Assembly: GCA_045645985.1 (NCBI GenBank)
Contig: JAZRJV010000063.1
Span: 1-44,141 of the forward strand
DNA: 44,141 bases
Source: RGIG9060 sp045645985
GTDB taxonomy: Bacteria; Spirochaetota; Spirochaetia; Treponematales; Treponemataceae
Direction: 5' to 3'
Part shown: in pieces, positions 24,492 to 31,915 of the stretch
Numbering within the stretch: position 1 is the first letter of the stretch
Layout of the letters: each line of letters starts with the position of its first letter
Position numbers and translations under genes: made by a program
Notes under the pieces: generated by a model
What the model saw: only the letters and a program-made list of their open reading frames with translations
Told to the model about the DNA's origin: nothing
Database searches by the model: none

Positions 24492-25847
24492 GTGAAAGGT
24501 AGATTCGATTTTACAGTTGATAATCTTGGGCCATGTAAGGTTCCTTCTCCAATTCAGCTTTCTAAAAAGCATGGAGATTTTAAAGCAAATTATGTTAAGG
24601 ATAATGAATTTGTTCGCTATAATGTTGATGTTTATGATGATGTTCTTGAAACAGAAGCAGATGCTTACAATAATAATTTAATTGAAAAAGCAGGACCTCG
24701 TGAATATATTTATTTTAATCCAAAACATGTAAACGCCGGAATTTGTACTTGTGGTGGATTGTGTCCTGGATTAAATGATGTTATTCGTGCTGTTGTTCGC
24801 TGTTTGTATAATCGCTACGGAGTTCGCCGTATTCGTGGTATCCGTTTTGGTTTTAAAGGTTTATTCCCAGAAAATGAATTTGATACAATCGATTTAACTC
24901 CAGACCTTGTAGATGATATTCACAAAACAGGAGGTTCTTTTTTAGGAACAAGTCGAGGTGGTGGAAATCGTGTAATGGAAATTGTTGATGCTATCGAAGC
25001 ATTAAATATGAATATGATTTTTATTGTTGGTGGGGATGGAACTCAACGCGGTGCTTTGGAAGTTGCTGAAGAAATTGAAAGACGCGGATTGAAAATTTCT
25101 GTAATCGGTATTCCAAAGACAGTTGATAACGACCTTGTTTTTATCCAGCGTTCTTTTGGTTTTGATACTGCTGTTGAAAAAGCAACTGAAGCTGTAGGCG
25201 CTGCTCACATGGAAGCTCACTCTCATGTAAACGGAATTGGTTTGATTAAATTGATGGGACGCGAATCTGGATTTATTGCAACTGCAACAGTTCTTGCAAG
25301 TCATGAAGCTAACTTCTGTTTGATTCCAGAAATTCCATTTGAACTTGATGGTGAACACGGATTTTTAGCAGAACTTGAACGCCGAATTAACAAACGACAT
25401 CACGCTGTAGTTGTTGTTGCAGAAGGTGCAGGTCAAGAACTTCTAAAAACAACTGGCGAACACGACGCTTCTGGAAATATCAAACTAGGTGATATCGGTT
25501 TATTCTTAAAAGATAAAATCACAGAATATTTTGATAAAAAAGGAATCCATATCAATCTAAAATATATTGATCCAAGTTATCAAATTCGTTCTGCACCAGC
25601 TTCTCCAACTGACTCAATTTACTGCGAACGATTAGGAAATAACGCTGTTCACGCTGCTATGGCAGGAAAGACAAAAATTGTTATCGGGCTTGTTCATAAC
25701 AAATATGTTCACTTGCCAACTCGCCTTGTAACTGCAAAACGCAATAAGGTAAATCCTGAAGGTTCATTATGGCGTGATGCAATCGATGCAACAGGACAGC
25801 CAATTTTGATGGTAAATGATCCTGATAAATATACAAGTGCTGAATAG
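24492..25847 (+). CDS. pfkA: 6-phosphofructokinase, PFP-like spirochaete clade
   Basis: The 451-aa enzyme starts at GTG, with AGGAG upstream. It phosphorylates fructose 6-phosphate in glycolysis. Key positions are GGDGT at 180-184 and PKTVDND at 208-214. In this superfamily Asp after GGD favours pyrophosphate and Gly favours ATP, while Lys in PKT is usual in the PPi group. This protein has the mixed Gly183/Lys209 pair, seen in the atypical ATP-using enzymes of the T. pallidum TP0108 / Entamoeba kind. ATP is thus the more likely donor. Other motifs are TCGGLCPGLNDVIR, GTSRGGG and MGRESGFIA. It is monocistronic. Confidence 0.93.
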   Translation: MKGRFDFTVDNLGPCKVPSPIQLSKKHGDFKANYVKDNEFVRYNVDVYDDVLETEADAYNNNLIEKAGPREYIYFNPKHVNAGICTCGGLCPGLNDVIRAVVRCLYNRYGVRRIRGIRFGFKGLFPENEFDTIDLTPDLVDDIHKTGGSFLGTSRGGGNRVMEIVDAIEALNMNMIFIVGGDGTQRGALEVAEEIERRGLKISVIGIPKTVDNDLVFIQRSFGFDTAVEKATEAVGAAHMEAHSHVNGIGLIKLMGRESGFIATATVLASHEANFCLIPEIPFELDGEHGFLAELERRINKRHHAVVVVAEGAGQELLKTTGEHDASGNIKLGDIGLFLKDKITEYFDKKGIHINLKYIDPSYQIRSAPASPTDSIYCERLGNNAVHAAMAGKTKIVIGLVHNKYVHLPTRLVTAKRNKVNPEGSLWRDAIDATGQPILMVNDPDKYTSAE

Positions 25848-25857
25848 TTAAGTCTAA

Positions 25858-25930
25858 ACTTAGTAAAGCATATGACTACGCTTAATATTTTTCTTGAGCG
25901 TAGTCGAAGAACTTGCAAAAATTACTAAGT
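25858..25930 (+). repeat. nested perfect stems downstream of pfkA
   Basis: ACTTAGTAA (25858-25866) pairs with TTACTAAGT (25922-25930), enclosing GACTACGCT (25874-25882) paired with AGCGTAGTC (25897-25905). Both stems are perfect 9-mers. No T run follows, so it is a poor intrinsic terminator; it may protect the 3' end of the pfkA mRNA. Confidence 0.5.
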
Positions 25931-25941
25931 AGATGTATATT
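25913..25941 (+). promoter_or_regulatory. promoter of the candidate antisense RNA
   Basis: TTGCAA (25913-25918) and TATATT (25936-25941) are 17 bp apart. The predicted start is about 25948, just before a hairpin. There is no open reading frame of note downstream on this strand. Confidence 0.55.
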
Positions 25942-25980
25942 AAAAGAAAGGAAACGCCCAAAACTCATTTGGTCGTCTCC
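25942..25980 (-). terminator. terminator of the small membrane peptide mRNA
   Basis: As minus-strand RNA, GGAGACG-A-CCAAA pairs with TTTGG-G-CGTTTCC around a 5-nt loop, followed by TTTCTTTTAA. One position that is A-C on the plus strand becomes a G-U pair on the minus strand, so the structure fits minus-strand transcription better. It overlaps the -10 region of the small RNA promoter. Confidence 0.6.
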
Positions 25981-26041
25981 ACAAGTTTTTTGGTTATAAG
26001 CCGCCAACAGTGTGTCAGACTATGGCGGCTTTATTTTTTAC
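25948..26041 (+). ncRNA. candidate antisense small RNA (type I antitoxin-like)
   Basis: This predicted RNA of about 94 nt starts 7 nt after the TATATT box and ends at a strong terminator: AAGCCGCCA (25998-26006), TGGCGGCTT (26023-26031) and a T-rich tail. Its 5' part is a second hairpin at 25950-25980. It has no coding potential. It lies convergent to the 32-aa membrane peptide gene and entirely within the 3' untranslated region of that mRNA, as in TxpA/RatA-type systems. Existence and role are inferred from promoter, terminator and layout. Confidence 0.5.
25998..26039 (+). terminator. terminator of the candidate small RNA
   Basis: A perfect 9-bp stem, AAGCCGCCA / TGGCGGCTT, encloses a 16-nt loop and is followed by TTATTTTTTA. 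The minus strand lacks a T run after the same hairpin, so it should act only on plus-strand transcripts. Confidence 0.75.
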
Positions 26042-26045
26042 TCAG

Positions 26046-26144
26046 TTACATTTTTAAGTAAGAGAGCACTGCAAATATAGCACTTACAATAGTAGCAATT
26101 CCTACCACTACTGTAAAAATCAAATAAATGATTTTTGCTTTCAT
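26046..26144 (-). CDS. 32-aa single-span membrane peptide (type I toxin-like)
   Basis: The peptide reads MKAKIIYLIFTVVVGI and then ATIVSAIFAVLSYLKM: a basic N terminus, one hydrophobic helix of about 24 residues and a Lys near the end. GGGAGG lies 7 nt before the ATG, among the best ribosome-binding sites in the window. A consensus promoter at 26262-26234 and a terminator at 25980-25942 flank it. A convergent small RNA candidate covers its 3' untranslated region. Size, hydrophobicity and layout match type I toxins of the TxpA/Fst/holin-like kind. A non-toxic small membrane protein is possible. I know no named homologue. Confidence 0.65.
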   Translation of the reverse strand: MKAKIIYLIFTVVVGIATIVSAIFAVLSYLKM

Positions 26145-26233
26145 TGCACAGCCTCCCATATCAATTATTTCTAGTAACGCTAGATTTTGAGTTGAGAGAC
26201 GCCGCCTGAATTTTAGGCATTTCCAATAATAAC

Positions 26234-26262
26234 ATTATAAATAAATACTGTTATTTTGTAAA
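26234..26262 (-). promoter_or_regulatory. promoter of the small membrane peptide
   Basis: On the minus strand TTTACA (26262-26257) and TATAAT (26239-26234) are 17 bp apart. The predicted start near 26227 leaves a leader of about 83 nt that contains small hairpins (GCCT...AGGC; CTAG-CGTTA-CTAG). Long structured leaders are common in type I toxin mRNAs. Confidence 0.72.
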
Positions 26263-26287
26263 GTGTTTATCTAAGTCACATCTTTGT

Positions 26288-27706
26288 TTAGTCTAAATCG
26301 TAAGTTTCGCCGTATTTTACAATATCTACATTTGGGTAGCCGTTTTCGTGTAGGTAATTGTAGAAATATTCTTGGGCTTTCTTTTCGCCGTGTACCATAA
26401 AAATTCGTTTTAAGCGAGATGTGTCGATTGTGTTAAGCCATTCAACCATTTCTTCGTAGTCAGCGTGGGCAGAGAAGGCGTTAATTTGTTCGATAGAAGC
26501 ATTTACTCTGTACCATTCGCCCATGATTTTAACTTCGGTTTCGCGGTTGCGTAATCTTCGGCCGAGAGTGTTTTCTGCCATATATCCAACTAGCAAAATT
26601 GTGTTTCTGCTATCGCTAATGTTATTTGCTAAGTGATGTAAAATTCGTCCCGCTTCGCACATTCCGTCGGCACTAATGATAACCATTGGGCCTTCTTTTT
26701 GGTTGAGAGATTTTGATTCTTCAACACTTGTTACGAATTTCAAAGCGTTAAATCCGAATGGATTTTTATGATGAACAAGGAAAGCATCGTGAGTTTTTTT
26801 ATCGTAACATTCAGGATGAACTTGGAAAATACTTGTTGCGTTAGTTGCCATTGGTGAGTCAACATAAATTGGAATTTGTGGAATGATTTTTCTATCAACC
26901 AACATATGAAAGTAATAAACTAATTCTTGTGTTCTTTCGATTGCAAAGGCAGGAATGATGATTTTTCCACCTTGAGCGATTGCTCGTTTTACAATTTGAG
27001 CTAATTCATCCATTGCAACATCAACATCTTCGTGTTTTCTATCACCATAAGTACTTTCAAGAACGATATAATCTGGAGCAGGAACATTTGTAGATGGATT
27101 TCTGATAATCGGTTTGTTTTTGCGCCCGATATCACCTGAAAAAAGAATATTTACATCTTCATCTTTTCGTTGTCCGCTGATTGTTACAGATGCAAATGCT
27201 GAACCTAAAATGTGTCCTGCATCAAAAAATTTTAATTGAACATCTGGTGCGATAAACATATTTCTTTCGTATGAAAGTGTTACAATTTGATTTGCCGCAT
27301 TGATAACATCACCTTCGTTAAAAAGTGGAGTCCAAGTGAATTTTTCGCCTTTTCGTTTGGCTTGTTTTCGTAAATATTCTGCGTCCCGAGCTTGAATGTG
27401 AGCACTATCCATCATGATTAAATCTGCTAATGCTCTTGTTGCTGGAGTTGCGTAAATATTTCCTTTAAAACCTTTTTTTGTAAGAACTGGCAAAAGTCCA
27501 CAATGGTCGTAATGTGCGTGAGTTAAAATAACTGATTCTAGTTTGTCACAAGCAACATCAAAATTTCGGTTTTTATCGTCTGATTCGTTTCGTTTTCCTT
27601 GGAAAGCTCCACAGTCAACCATAATTTGCCGACCGTTAATTTCAAGTATATGTTTTGAACCTGTAACTTCCTGTGCTGCACCTAAAGAATAAAATGTCAT
27701 CGCCAT
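26288..27706 (-). CDS. beta-CASP metallo-hydrolase (RNase-like)
   Basis: This 472-aa protein of the metallo-beta-lactamase fold has an inserted beta-CASP domain. HAHYDHCG at 63-70 is the HxHxDH zinc motif; further ligands lie in DAGHILGSA and LFSGDIGR. SADGMCEAGRILHHL and FSAHADYEEMVEWL are late motifs of the beta-CASP/RMMBL type. The family includes the RNA 3'-processing endonuclease CPSF73-like proteins and bacterial YsiA/RNase J relatives. A role in RNA processing is likely but unproven. GAGGTG precedes the ATG. The gene is monocistronic and divergent from the kinase gene at 27915. Confidence 0.88.
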   Translation of the reverse strand: MAMTFYSLGAAQEVTGSKHILEINGRQIMVDCGAFQGKRNESDDKNRNFDVACDKLESVILTHAHYDHCGLLPVLTKKGFKGNIYATPATRALADLIMMDSAHIQARDAEYLRKQAKRKGEKFTWTPLFNEGDVINAANQIVTLSYERNMFIAPDVQLKFFDAGHILGSAFASVTISGQRKDEDVNILFSGDIGRKNKPIIRNPSTNVPAPDYIVLESTYGDRKHEDVDVAMDELAQIVKRAIAQGGKIIIPAFAIERTQELVYYFHMLVDRKIIPQIPIYVDSPMATNATSIFQVHPECYDKKTHDAFLVHHKNPFGFNALKFVTSVEESKSLNQKEGPMVIISADGMCEAGRILHHLANNISDSRNTILLVGYMAENTLGRRLRNRETEVKIMGEWYRVNASIEQINAFSAHADYEEMVEWLNTIDTSRLKRIFMVHGEKKAQEYFYNYLHENGYPNVDIVKYGETYDLD

Positions 27707-27735
27707 ATTTCACCTCACAAAAAAAAGATTTATTG

Positions 27736-27813
27736 TATATTGATATTTTATATCTGAATGTAAGATTTTGCAAAGATTTTTTAAGAGAGATTTTATTTTA
27801 AAATATCAATATA
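27736..27813. promoter_or_regulatory. 15-bp inverted repeat with the metallo-hydrolase promoter
   Basis: TATATTGATATTTTA (27736-27750) and TAAAATATCAATATA (27799-27813) are perfect inverted copies 48 bp apart. The minus-strand promoter TTGCAA (27773-27768) with TAAAAT (27750-27745), 17 bp apart, lies inside, and its -10 box is part of the left arm. Regulator binding could therefore block the metallo-hydrolase promoter. Confidence 0.5.
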
Positions 27814-27820
27814 TCTGACC

Positions 27821-27861
27821 TTGTTAAAAATCTTAAATCTGGCTATAGTGATAGTATCACT
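27821..27861 (+). promoter_or_regulatory. kinase promoter with palindromic operator
   Basis: TTGTTA (27821-27826) and TATAGT (27844-27849) are 17 bp apart. AGTGATAGTATCACT (27847-27861) is a perfect palindrome with a central base and covers the -10 edge and the predicted start at about 27856. A repressor site is the simple reading. Confidence 0.55.
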
Positions 27862-27914
27862 TTTGAATTATATTTTTAGTATAGAATTTATTTTAAGAAG
27901 CGAGGTTTATCTCT

Positions 27915-28760
27915 ATGGCTGAAGAAATGATTAAGGTTGCAACTATTGCTGGTTCTGATGCTTCTGGTGGTGCAGGTTTAGAAGCAGATTTGAAGACTTT
28001 TAGCGAATATGGTCTTTACGGAATGGCGGCTGTTACAGTTATTGCAACAATGAATCCTGATAATAATTGGTCACATGGTGTTTTTCCTATTGCAGAAGAT
28101 GTTTTACGCGCTCAAATGGAAACAATTTTCAAAGGGGTTGGTGTTTCAGCTTGTAAAACTGGAATGTTGGGAACTGAGTATGCTGTAGATTTGGCAGAAG
28201 AATACATCAAAAAATATAATGTAGAAAATTATGTTTTGGATCCAGTTATGGTTTGTAAAGGTGCAGGTGAAGCGTTAAATCCTGAATTGAATTTAGCTGT
28301 GCAAAAAAAACTTTTACCTTTGGCAAAAATTATCACTCCAAATCTTTTTGAAGCAGGGCAACTTGCTGGAGTTGCTGAACCAAAAAATGTTGAAGAAATG
28401 AAAATCGTTGCAAAAATCCTTGTTGAAAAAGGTGCAAATGCAGTTTTTATCAAAGGTGGAAATAAACTTGCAGATTGTAAAGAAACAGGTTTAGCTATCG
28501 ATGTTTATTGCGACAAAGAAAGATGCGAAGTTCTTGAAAGTTCTTTAAGAGATACAACTTGGACTCATGGTGCTGGTTGTACAACTGCTGCTGCAATTAC
28601 TTCCGGTCTTGCACAAGGGCTTACAACTTACCAAGCTGTTTTACTTGCAAAAGAATTTATCAGCCAGAGTTTGTCTGGTTCATTCCCACTTAATAAATGG
28701 GTAGGACCAGGAAACCCATCAACTTGGCGAAAAGAAAAAGCAATTTTCCAAAAGCAATAA
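27915..28760 (+). CDS. pyridoxal/hydroxymethylpyrimidine kinase (PdxK/ThiD family)
   Basis: This 281-aa ribokinase-fold enzyme has the ThiD/PdxK start VATIAGSDASGGAGLEADLKTF. Further motifs are KTGMLGTEYAV, LDPVMVCKGAGEAL, ITPNLFEAGQLAG, and the anion-hole segment THGAGCTTAAAIT, where Cys replaces the usual Asp context as in PdxK-like ThiD proteins. It phosphorylates either pyridoxal or HMP. No other thiamine or B6 gene is nearby to decide between them. I lean to pyridoxal kinase. The gene is monocistronic, with a palindrome over its promoter and a terminator behind it. Confidence 0.82.
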   Translation: MAEEMIKVATIAGSDASGGAGLEADLKTFSEYGLYGMAAVTVIATMNPDNNWSHGVFPIAEDVLRAQMETIFKGVGVSACKTGMLGTEYAVDLAEEYIKKYNVENYVLDPVMVCKGAGEALNPELNLAVQKKLLPLAKIITPNLFEAGQLAGVAEPKNVEEMKIVAKILVEKGANAVFIKGGNKLADCKETGLAIDVYCDKERCEVLESSLRDTTWTHGAGCTTAAAITSGLAQGLTTYQAVLLAKEFISQSLSGSFPLNKWVGPGNPSTWRKEKAIFQKQ

Positions 28761-28774
28761 GTTTGAGAAACGCG

Positions 28775-28810
28775 CCAACTCATAGTTTTTATTGAGTTGG
28801 TGTTTTTTTA
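28775..28810 (+). terminator. terminator after the kinase gene
   Basis: CCAACTCA (28775-28782) pairs with TGAGTTGG (28793-28800) around a 10-nt loop, followed by TGTTTTTTT. It is a classic intrinsic terminator. Confidence 0.85.
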
Positions 28811-28825
28811 TGAAAGAATCTTTTC

Positions 28826-29710
28826 TTACATATACTTTTTGAATTCTTGCCCTGTAACTCCAGCGTAAACTGAAATGTAAGGTCTTACGGGGCTTGAATT
28901 TATTTTTTGAATCAAAACTTCTTCAATTTGAAAGAATCCAACTTCGCTAGACATTTCAACTTCGATACAAATTGGTTTTACATCTGCGTTTGGAGAAACA
29001 AATTCATCTGTTCCGTTTTCTAGTTGTTGCGCTCTTGCACATTCTAAGCCATTAAAGATTTTTACTTTCTCGATTGAGTTTGCTGAATATTTGTGAATGT
29101 CGCCAACTTTTGCTCCGTTAAAAAGTGCGATTGGGATTCTGGCTCGGCCTTTTGTCATGTCGCATCCGTCGCCAATTAAAATCATTCCAGCTTCTAAAGA
29201 ATGAATTTTGTGAGTTCCCATGTGGCCAACAATTCCTTCCATTGCAACTGAACGAATTACGATTCTTCTTTGTAAATCATCTTTTAAAACTTGTTTCAAA
29301 ATTCTATCAATAATTGGAAGTGCGATTGTTCCGCTGTAAAGTTCGTGGTCTTGTCGTCCAACGGTCATTCCTAAATCATGCATAAAAGAGGCCAGTAAAA
29401 CTGCAGTTAAACTGTCTGCAAAATTTCCAGCGTTTTCTTTTTCCAAACTTGTTTTTATTTGTGCGTCGTGTAGAATCTTCATCATTTTGATACAGTTTCT
29501 TGCAACTGTTCTCATGTGAACTGGCCCGTGGTCGTTGTATCCTAAACGAACGATAGAAACATGATTTGCGTAATTTTGAAGTTCTGCAATTTCTTCATCT
29601 TCTGTTAAAATTTTTGCAACTTCGTAAGGCAAAGTTTCGCCATTCAATTTTTCTGGCGCGAGATAACCTAAAATTTTTTCGTCTAAGTTTATTTCTTTAA
29701 TTGATTTCAT
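28826..29710 (-). CDS. HD-domain phosphohydrolase
   Basis: This is a 294-aa protein with an HD-type metal site. The first His lies in NDHGPVHMRTV, the HD pair in ASFMHDLGMTVG, with further His in RQDHELYSG and EGIVGHMGTHKIHS. IGDGCDMTKGRARIP follows, a segment seen in archaeal and treponemal relatives. It probably hydrolyses a phosphate ester or nucleotide. It is the last gene of a four-gene minus-strand operon, starting 7 nt after the phosphatase stop. dCMP deaminase in the same operon makes a nucleotide substrate plausible but not shown. Confidence 0.78.
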   Translation of the reverse strand: MKSIKEINLDEKILGYLAPEKLNGETLPYEVAKILTEDEEIAELQNYANHVSIVRLGYNDHGPVHMRTVARNCIKMMKILHDAQIKTSLEKENAGNFADSLTAVLLASFMHDLGMTVGRQDHELYSGTIALPIIDRILKQVLKDDLQRRIVIRSVAMEGIVGHMGTHKIHSLEAGMILIGDGCDMTKGRARIPIALFNGAKVGDIHKYSANSIEKVKIFNGLECARAQQLENGTDEFVSPNADVKPICIEVEMSSEVGFFQIEEVLIQKINSSPVRPYISVYAGVTGQEFKKYM

Positions 29711-29716
29711 ATATCT

Positions 29717-30220
29717 CTATGATAATTTATTTAATAGCGATTTGCAACCTTTTAAAACATCATTGTAAGTTAAATCAAAATTTCCTGTGTACCAAGGGTC
29801 AGCAATATCATCAGATGAACCAGCAAATTCTAAAAGTTTACAAATTTTATTTTCTAATTCTTTTTTTGCTGAAGGATTTTTTTCTGATGCGTAACTTCCA
29901 AAAGCAAATCCGTCAAAGCCATAAAATCTTTTCATGTTACGAATGTTTGCGCTATCCATTCCGATTAGATAATCAAATTCTTCTAAATCTTTTTTTGTAA
30001 TTTGTCTTGCGCGATGATTACCAACTGGAATGTTTACTGAGTTCAATTTGTTTCGTGTGCCATAGTGAACTGGATTTCCGATTTCTTCTGTACTTGTTGC
30101 AGCTGAATCAATATAAAATTTTTCTTCTAAACCTTTTTGACTTACAAGAAATTTCATAACATATTCTGCCATTGTGGAACGACAAATATTTCCGTGACAA
30201 ACAAAAAGTATTTTTATCAT
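29717..30220 (-). CDS. low-molecular-weight protein tyrosine phosphatase family
   Basis: This 167-aa protein has the P-loop VCHGNICRS at residues 7-15, with nucleophile C8 and phosphate-binding R14. The general acid is D141 in ADPWYTG. These are the residues of true LMW-PTPs, whereas arsenate reductases of this fold usually have CxGNTCRS/CTHNSARS loops with extra redox Cys. It should remove phosphate from tyrosine or arginine residues, or from small molecules. GAGGTCGCT precedes the ATG. Its first 4 nt overlap the permease stop (ATGA). Confidence 0.88.
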   Translation of the reverse strand: MIKILFVCHGNICRSTMAEYVMKFLVSQKGLEEKFYIDSAATSTEEIGNPVHYGTRNKLNSVNIPVGNHRARQITKKDLEEFDYLIGMDSANIRNMKRFYGFDGFAFGSYASEKNPSAKKELENKICKLLEFAGSSDDIADPWYTGNFDLTYNDVLKGCKSLLNKLS

Positions 30221-31359
30221 AGCGACCTCATAAATAAATGAAATAAAATTAATATTGCTAAAAAAATTAAATTCAAAAGAGTAAATGTGATAAAAAAAGT
30301 TTTTATGATTAAATTTTTTTCTTTTGAATAAATTTTAAAAGAAATTAAACTTGCTAAAGATGCAATTAAAGTTCCAAGTCCGCCGATGTTTACGCCGAGC
30401 AAAAGTTCAGTTAGATTTTTAGAAAATGGTTGAAGTAAAAGTGCTGCTGGAACATTGCTGATAATTTGGCTTGTTAAAAGCGAAACAAAAAATTCTTTTT
30501 GAAAAATTAAGTTTACTAAAAAATTTTTTATAACTTCGATGTTTGAAATATTATTTGTAAAAATAAAAAAGCAAACAAAAGTTAAAAGCAAAATGTAATC
30601 GGCATCTAATAAAAGTTTTTTGTTAAAAATAAAAACTGATAAAAAAACAATTAAAATAACAAAATAAAATTGAATGATATTTAAAACTGTGAGCAAACAT
30701 AAAATGAATAATGCACTAAATAAAATTATTGATTTTATATTTTTTTTAGAAATTGAATTTTGAGAATTTGTGTTTTCAAAATTTTGTTCAATTTGTTTTT
30801 TCGGAATGAATAAATTAAAAATCAAAATTAAAATAAATGATAATGCACAATAGGGAAATAAAATTTTTATAAAATCAAAAAGAGTGATTTGCATTTTAGA
30901 ATACAAAAATAAATTTTGTGGATTTCCAAGTGGAGTTAAAATGCTTCCAAGGTTTGCACCGATTGTTTGCATTACAATTATGAAAGCAGAAAATTTTAAG
31001 TTATCAGTTTGTTTTAAAATTAAAATTGCAAATGGAACAAATGTTATTAGGGCAACATCATTTGTAATTAACATGCTTGAAAAAAAACAAAGTAAAATTA
31101 AAGTTAAAGAAAGTGTTCTTAGGTTTTTTATTTTGCTACATAATTTTTTTGCACAAAAAGAAAAAACTCCAAGATTCTGAAATCCTGCAATAACTAACAT
31201 TAGAGAAAGTAAAATTGAAATTACTCTAAAGTCGATTGCATTCAAAAAATCTACGGAGTTTTTTTGTGCAAGTACAAATATTGAAGAACTAAGTGCAAGT
31301 AAAAATGAAATTACAAAAACAATTTCTTGTTTAATCCAAGAAAAAATTTTAGTAGCCAA
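30217..31359 (-). CDS. ArsB/NhaD/SLC13-type ion permease
   Basis: The roughly 380-aa membrane protein has about 10-11 hydrophobic spans. Hallmarks of the ion-transporter superfamily are SMLITNDVALITFVPFAI and QTIGANLGSILTPLGNPQNL (the NPQN signature), repeated in weaker form in NVPAALLLQPF. It resembles YbiR-type anion permeases. The start is uncertain because no ATG is available. A TTG at 31359 follows AAGGAA and overlaps the end of the dCMP deaminase gene; another TTG at 31389 lacks a ribosome-binding site. The substrate is unknown. Confidence 0.75.
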   Translation of the reverse strand: MATKIFSWIKQEIVFVISFLLALSSSIFVLAQKNSVDFLNAIDFRVISILLSLMLVIAGFQNLGVFSFCAKKLCSKIKNLRTLSLTLILLCFFSSMLITNDVALITFVPFAILILKQTDNLKFSAFIIVMQTIGANLGSILTPLGNPQNLFLYSKMQITLFDFIKILFPYCALSFILILIFNLFIPKKQIEQNFENTNSQNSISKKNIKSIILFSALFILCLLTVLNIIQFYFVILIVFLSVFIFNKKLLLDADYILLLTFVCFFIFTNNISNIEVIKNFLVNLIFQKEFFVSLLTSQIISNVPAALLLQPFSKNLTELLLGVNIGGLGTLIASLASLISFKIYSKEKNLIIKTFFITFTLLNLIFLAILILFHLFMRSL

Positions 31360-31837
31360 AAGTTCCTTCCAATGATTCGTCGTTTTCAATCCAATCGTTT
31401 ACATCGATTTTTCTGTAGTTGTCTTTGTCGTCACGAACATAAACATAAGCGATTCCTGCGTTGATTACCATTCGTTTACACATTGAACAACAGCAACTAT
31501 TTTTTATGTATTCACCAGTTTTGCATTCTTTTCCTGTTAAGTACAAAGATGCTCCAATCATTTTGTCGCGTGAACAACTGATGATGGCGTTTGCTTCTGC
31601 GTGAACACTTCGGCAAAGTTCGTAGCGTTCGCCTCGAGGGATTTGCATTTTTTCGCGGATACAAATTCCTAAGTCTGAACAGTTTTTTCTTCCGCGAGGA
31701 GCTCCAACATATCCTGTTGAAATTACTTCATCATTTTTTACGATAACAGCTCCGTAGTGTCGTCTGATACAAGTACATCTTTGGCTAACAATTTCTGCCA
31801 AGTCTAAATAATAATTATCTTTATCTCTTCGTTCCAT
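31349..31837 (-). CDS. dCMP deaminase (ComEB-like)
   Basis: This is a 162-aa zinc deaminase. HAE at 79-81 gives a zinc ligand and the catalytic Glu; C117 and C120 in CCCSMCKR complete the zinc site. An early VGAPRGRKNC and LGICIREKM match dCMP deaminases, which turn dCMP into dUMP for thymidylate synthesis. A run CCCSMC carries extra Cys. It leads the operon that runs to 28826. The ATG has no ribosome-binding site and follows TATACT by exactly 6 nt. Confidence 0.9.
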   Translation of the reverse strand: MERRDKDNYYLDLAEIVSQRCTCIRRHYGAVIVKNDEVISTGYVGAPRGRKNCSDLGICIREKMQIPRGERYELCRSVHAEANAIISCSRDKMIGASLYLTGKECKTGEYIKNSCCCSMCKRMVINAGIAYVYVRDDKDNYRKIDVNDWIENDESLEGTFGY

Positions 31838-31843
31838 GATTTT

Positions 31844-31872
31844 AGTATATCACTTGTAACCTTGAAAGTCTA
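31844..31872 (-). promoter_or_regulatory. promoter of the dCMP deaminase operon, predicted leaderless
   Basis: On the minus strand TAGACT (31872-31867) and TATACT (31849-31844) are 17 bp apart. The sequence TATACTAAAATC then runs into ATG, so the predicted start is the A of that ATG. Confidence 0.62.
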
Positions 31873-31915
31873 TTGATGAATTTGAGAAAGTTTTATTTTT
31901 ATGCAAAAATATTTT

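Noticed and set aside
29717..31359. Arsenic resistance operon (LMW phosphatase-like plus ArsB-like permease)
   Set aside because: The P-loop CHGNICRS and DPWYTG acid site are those of phosphatases; no ArsR or redox Cys pattern is present.
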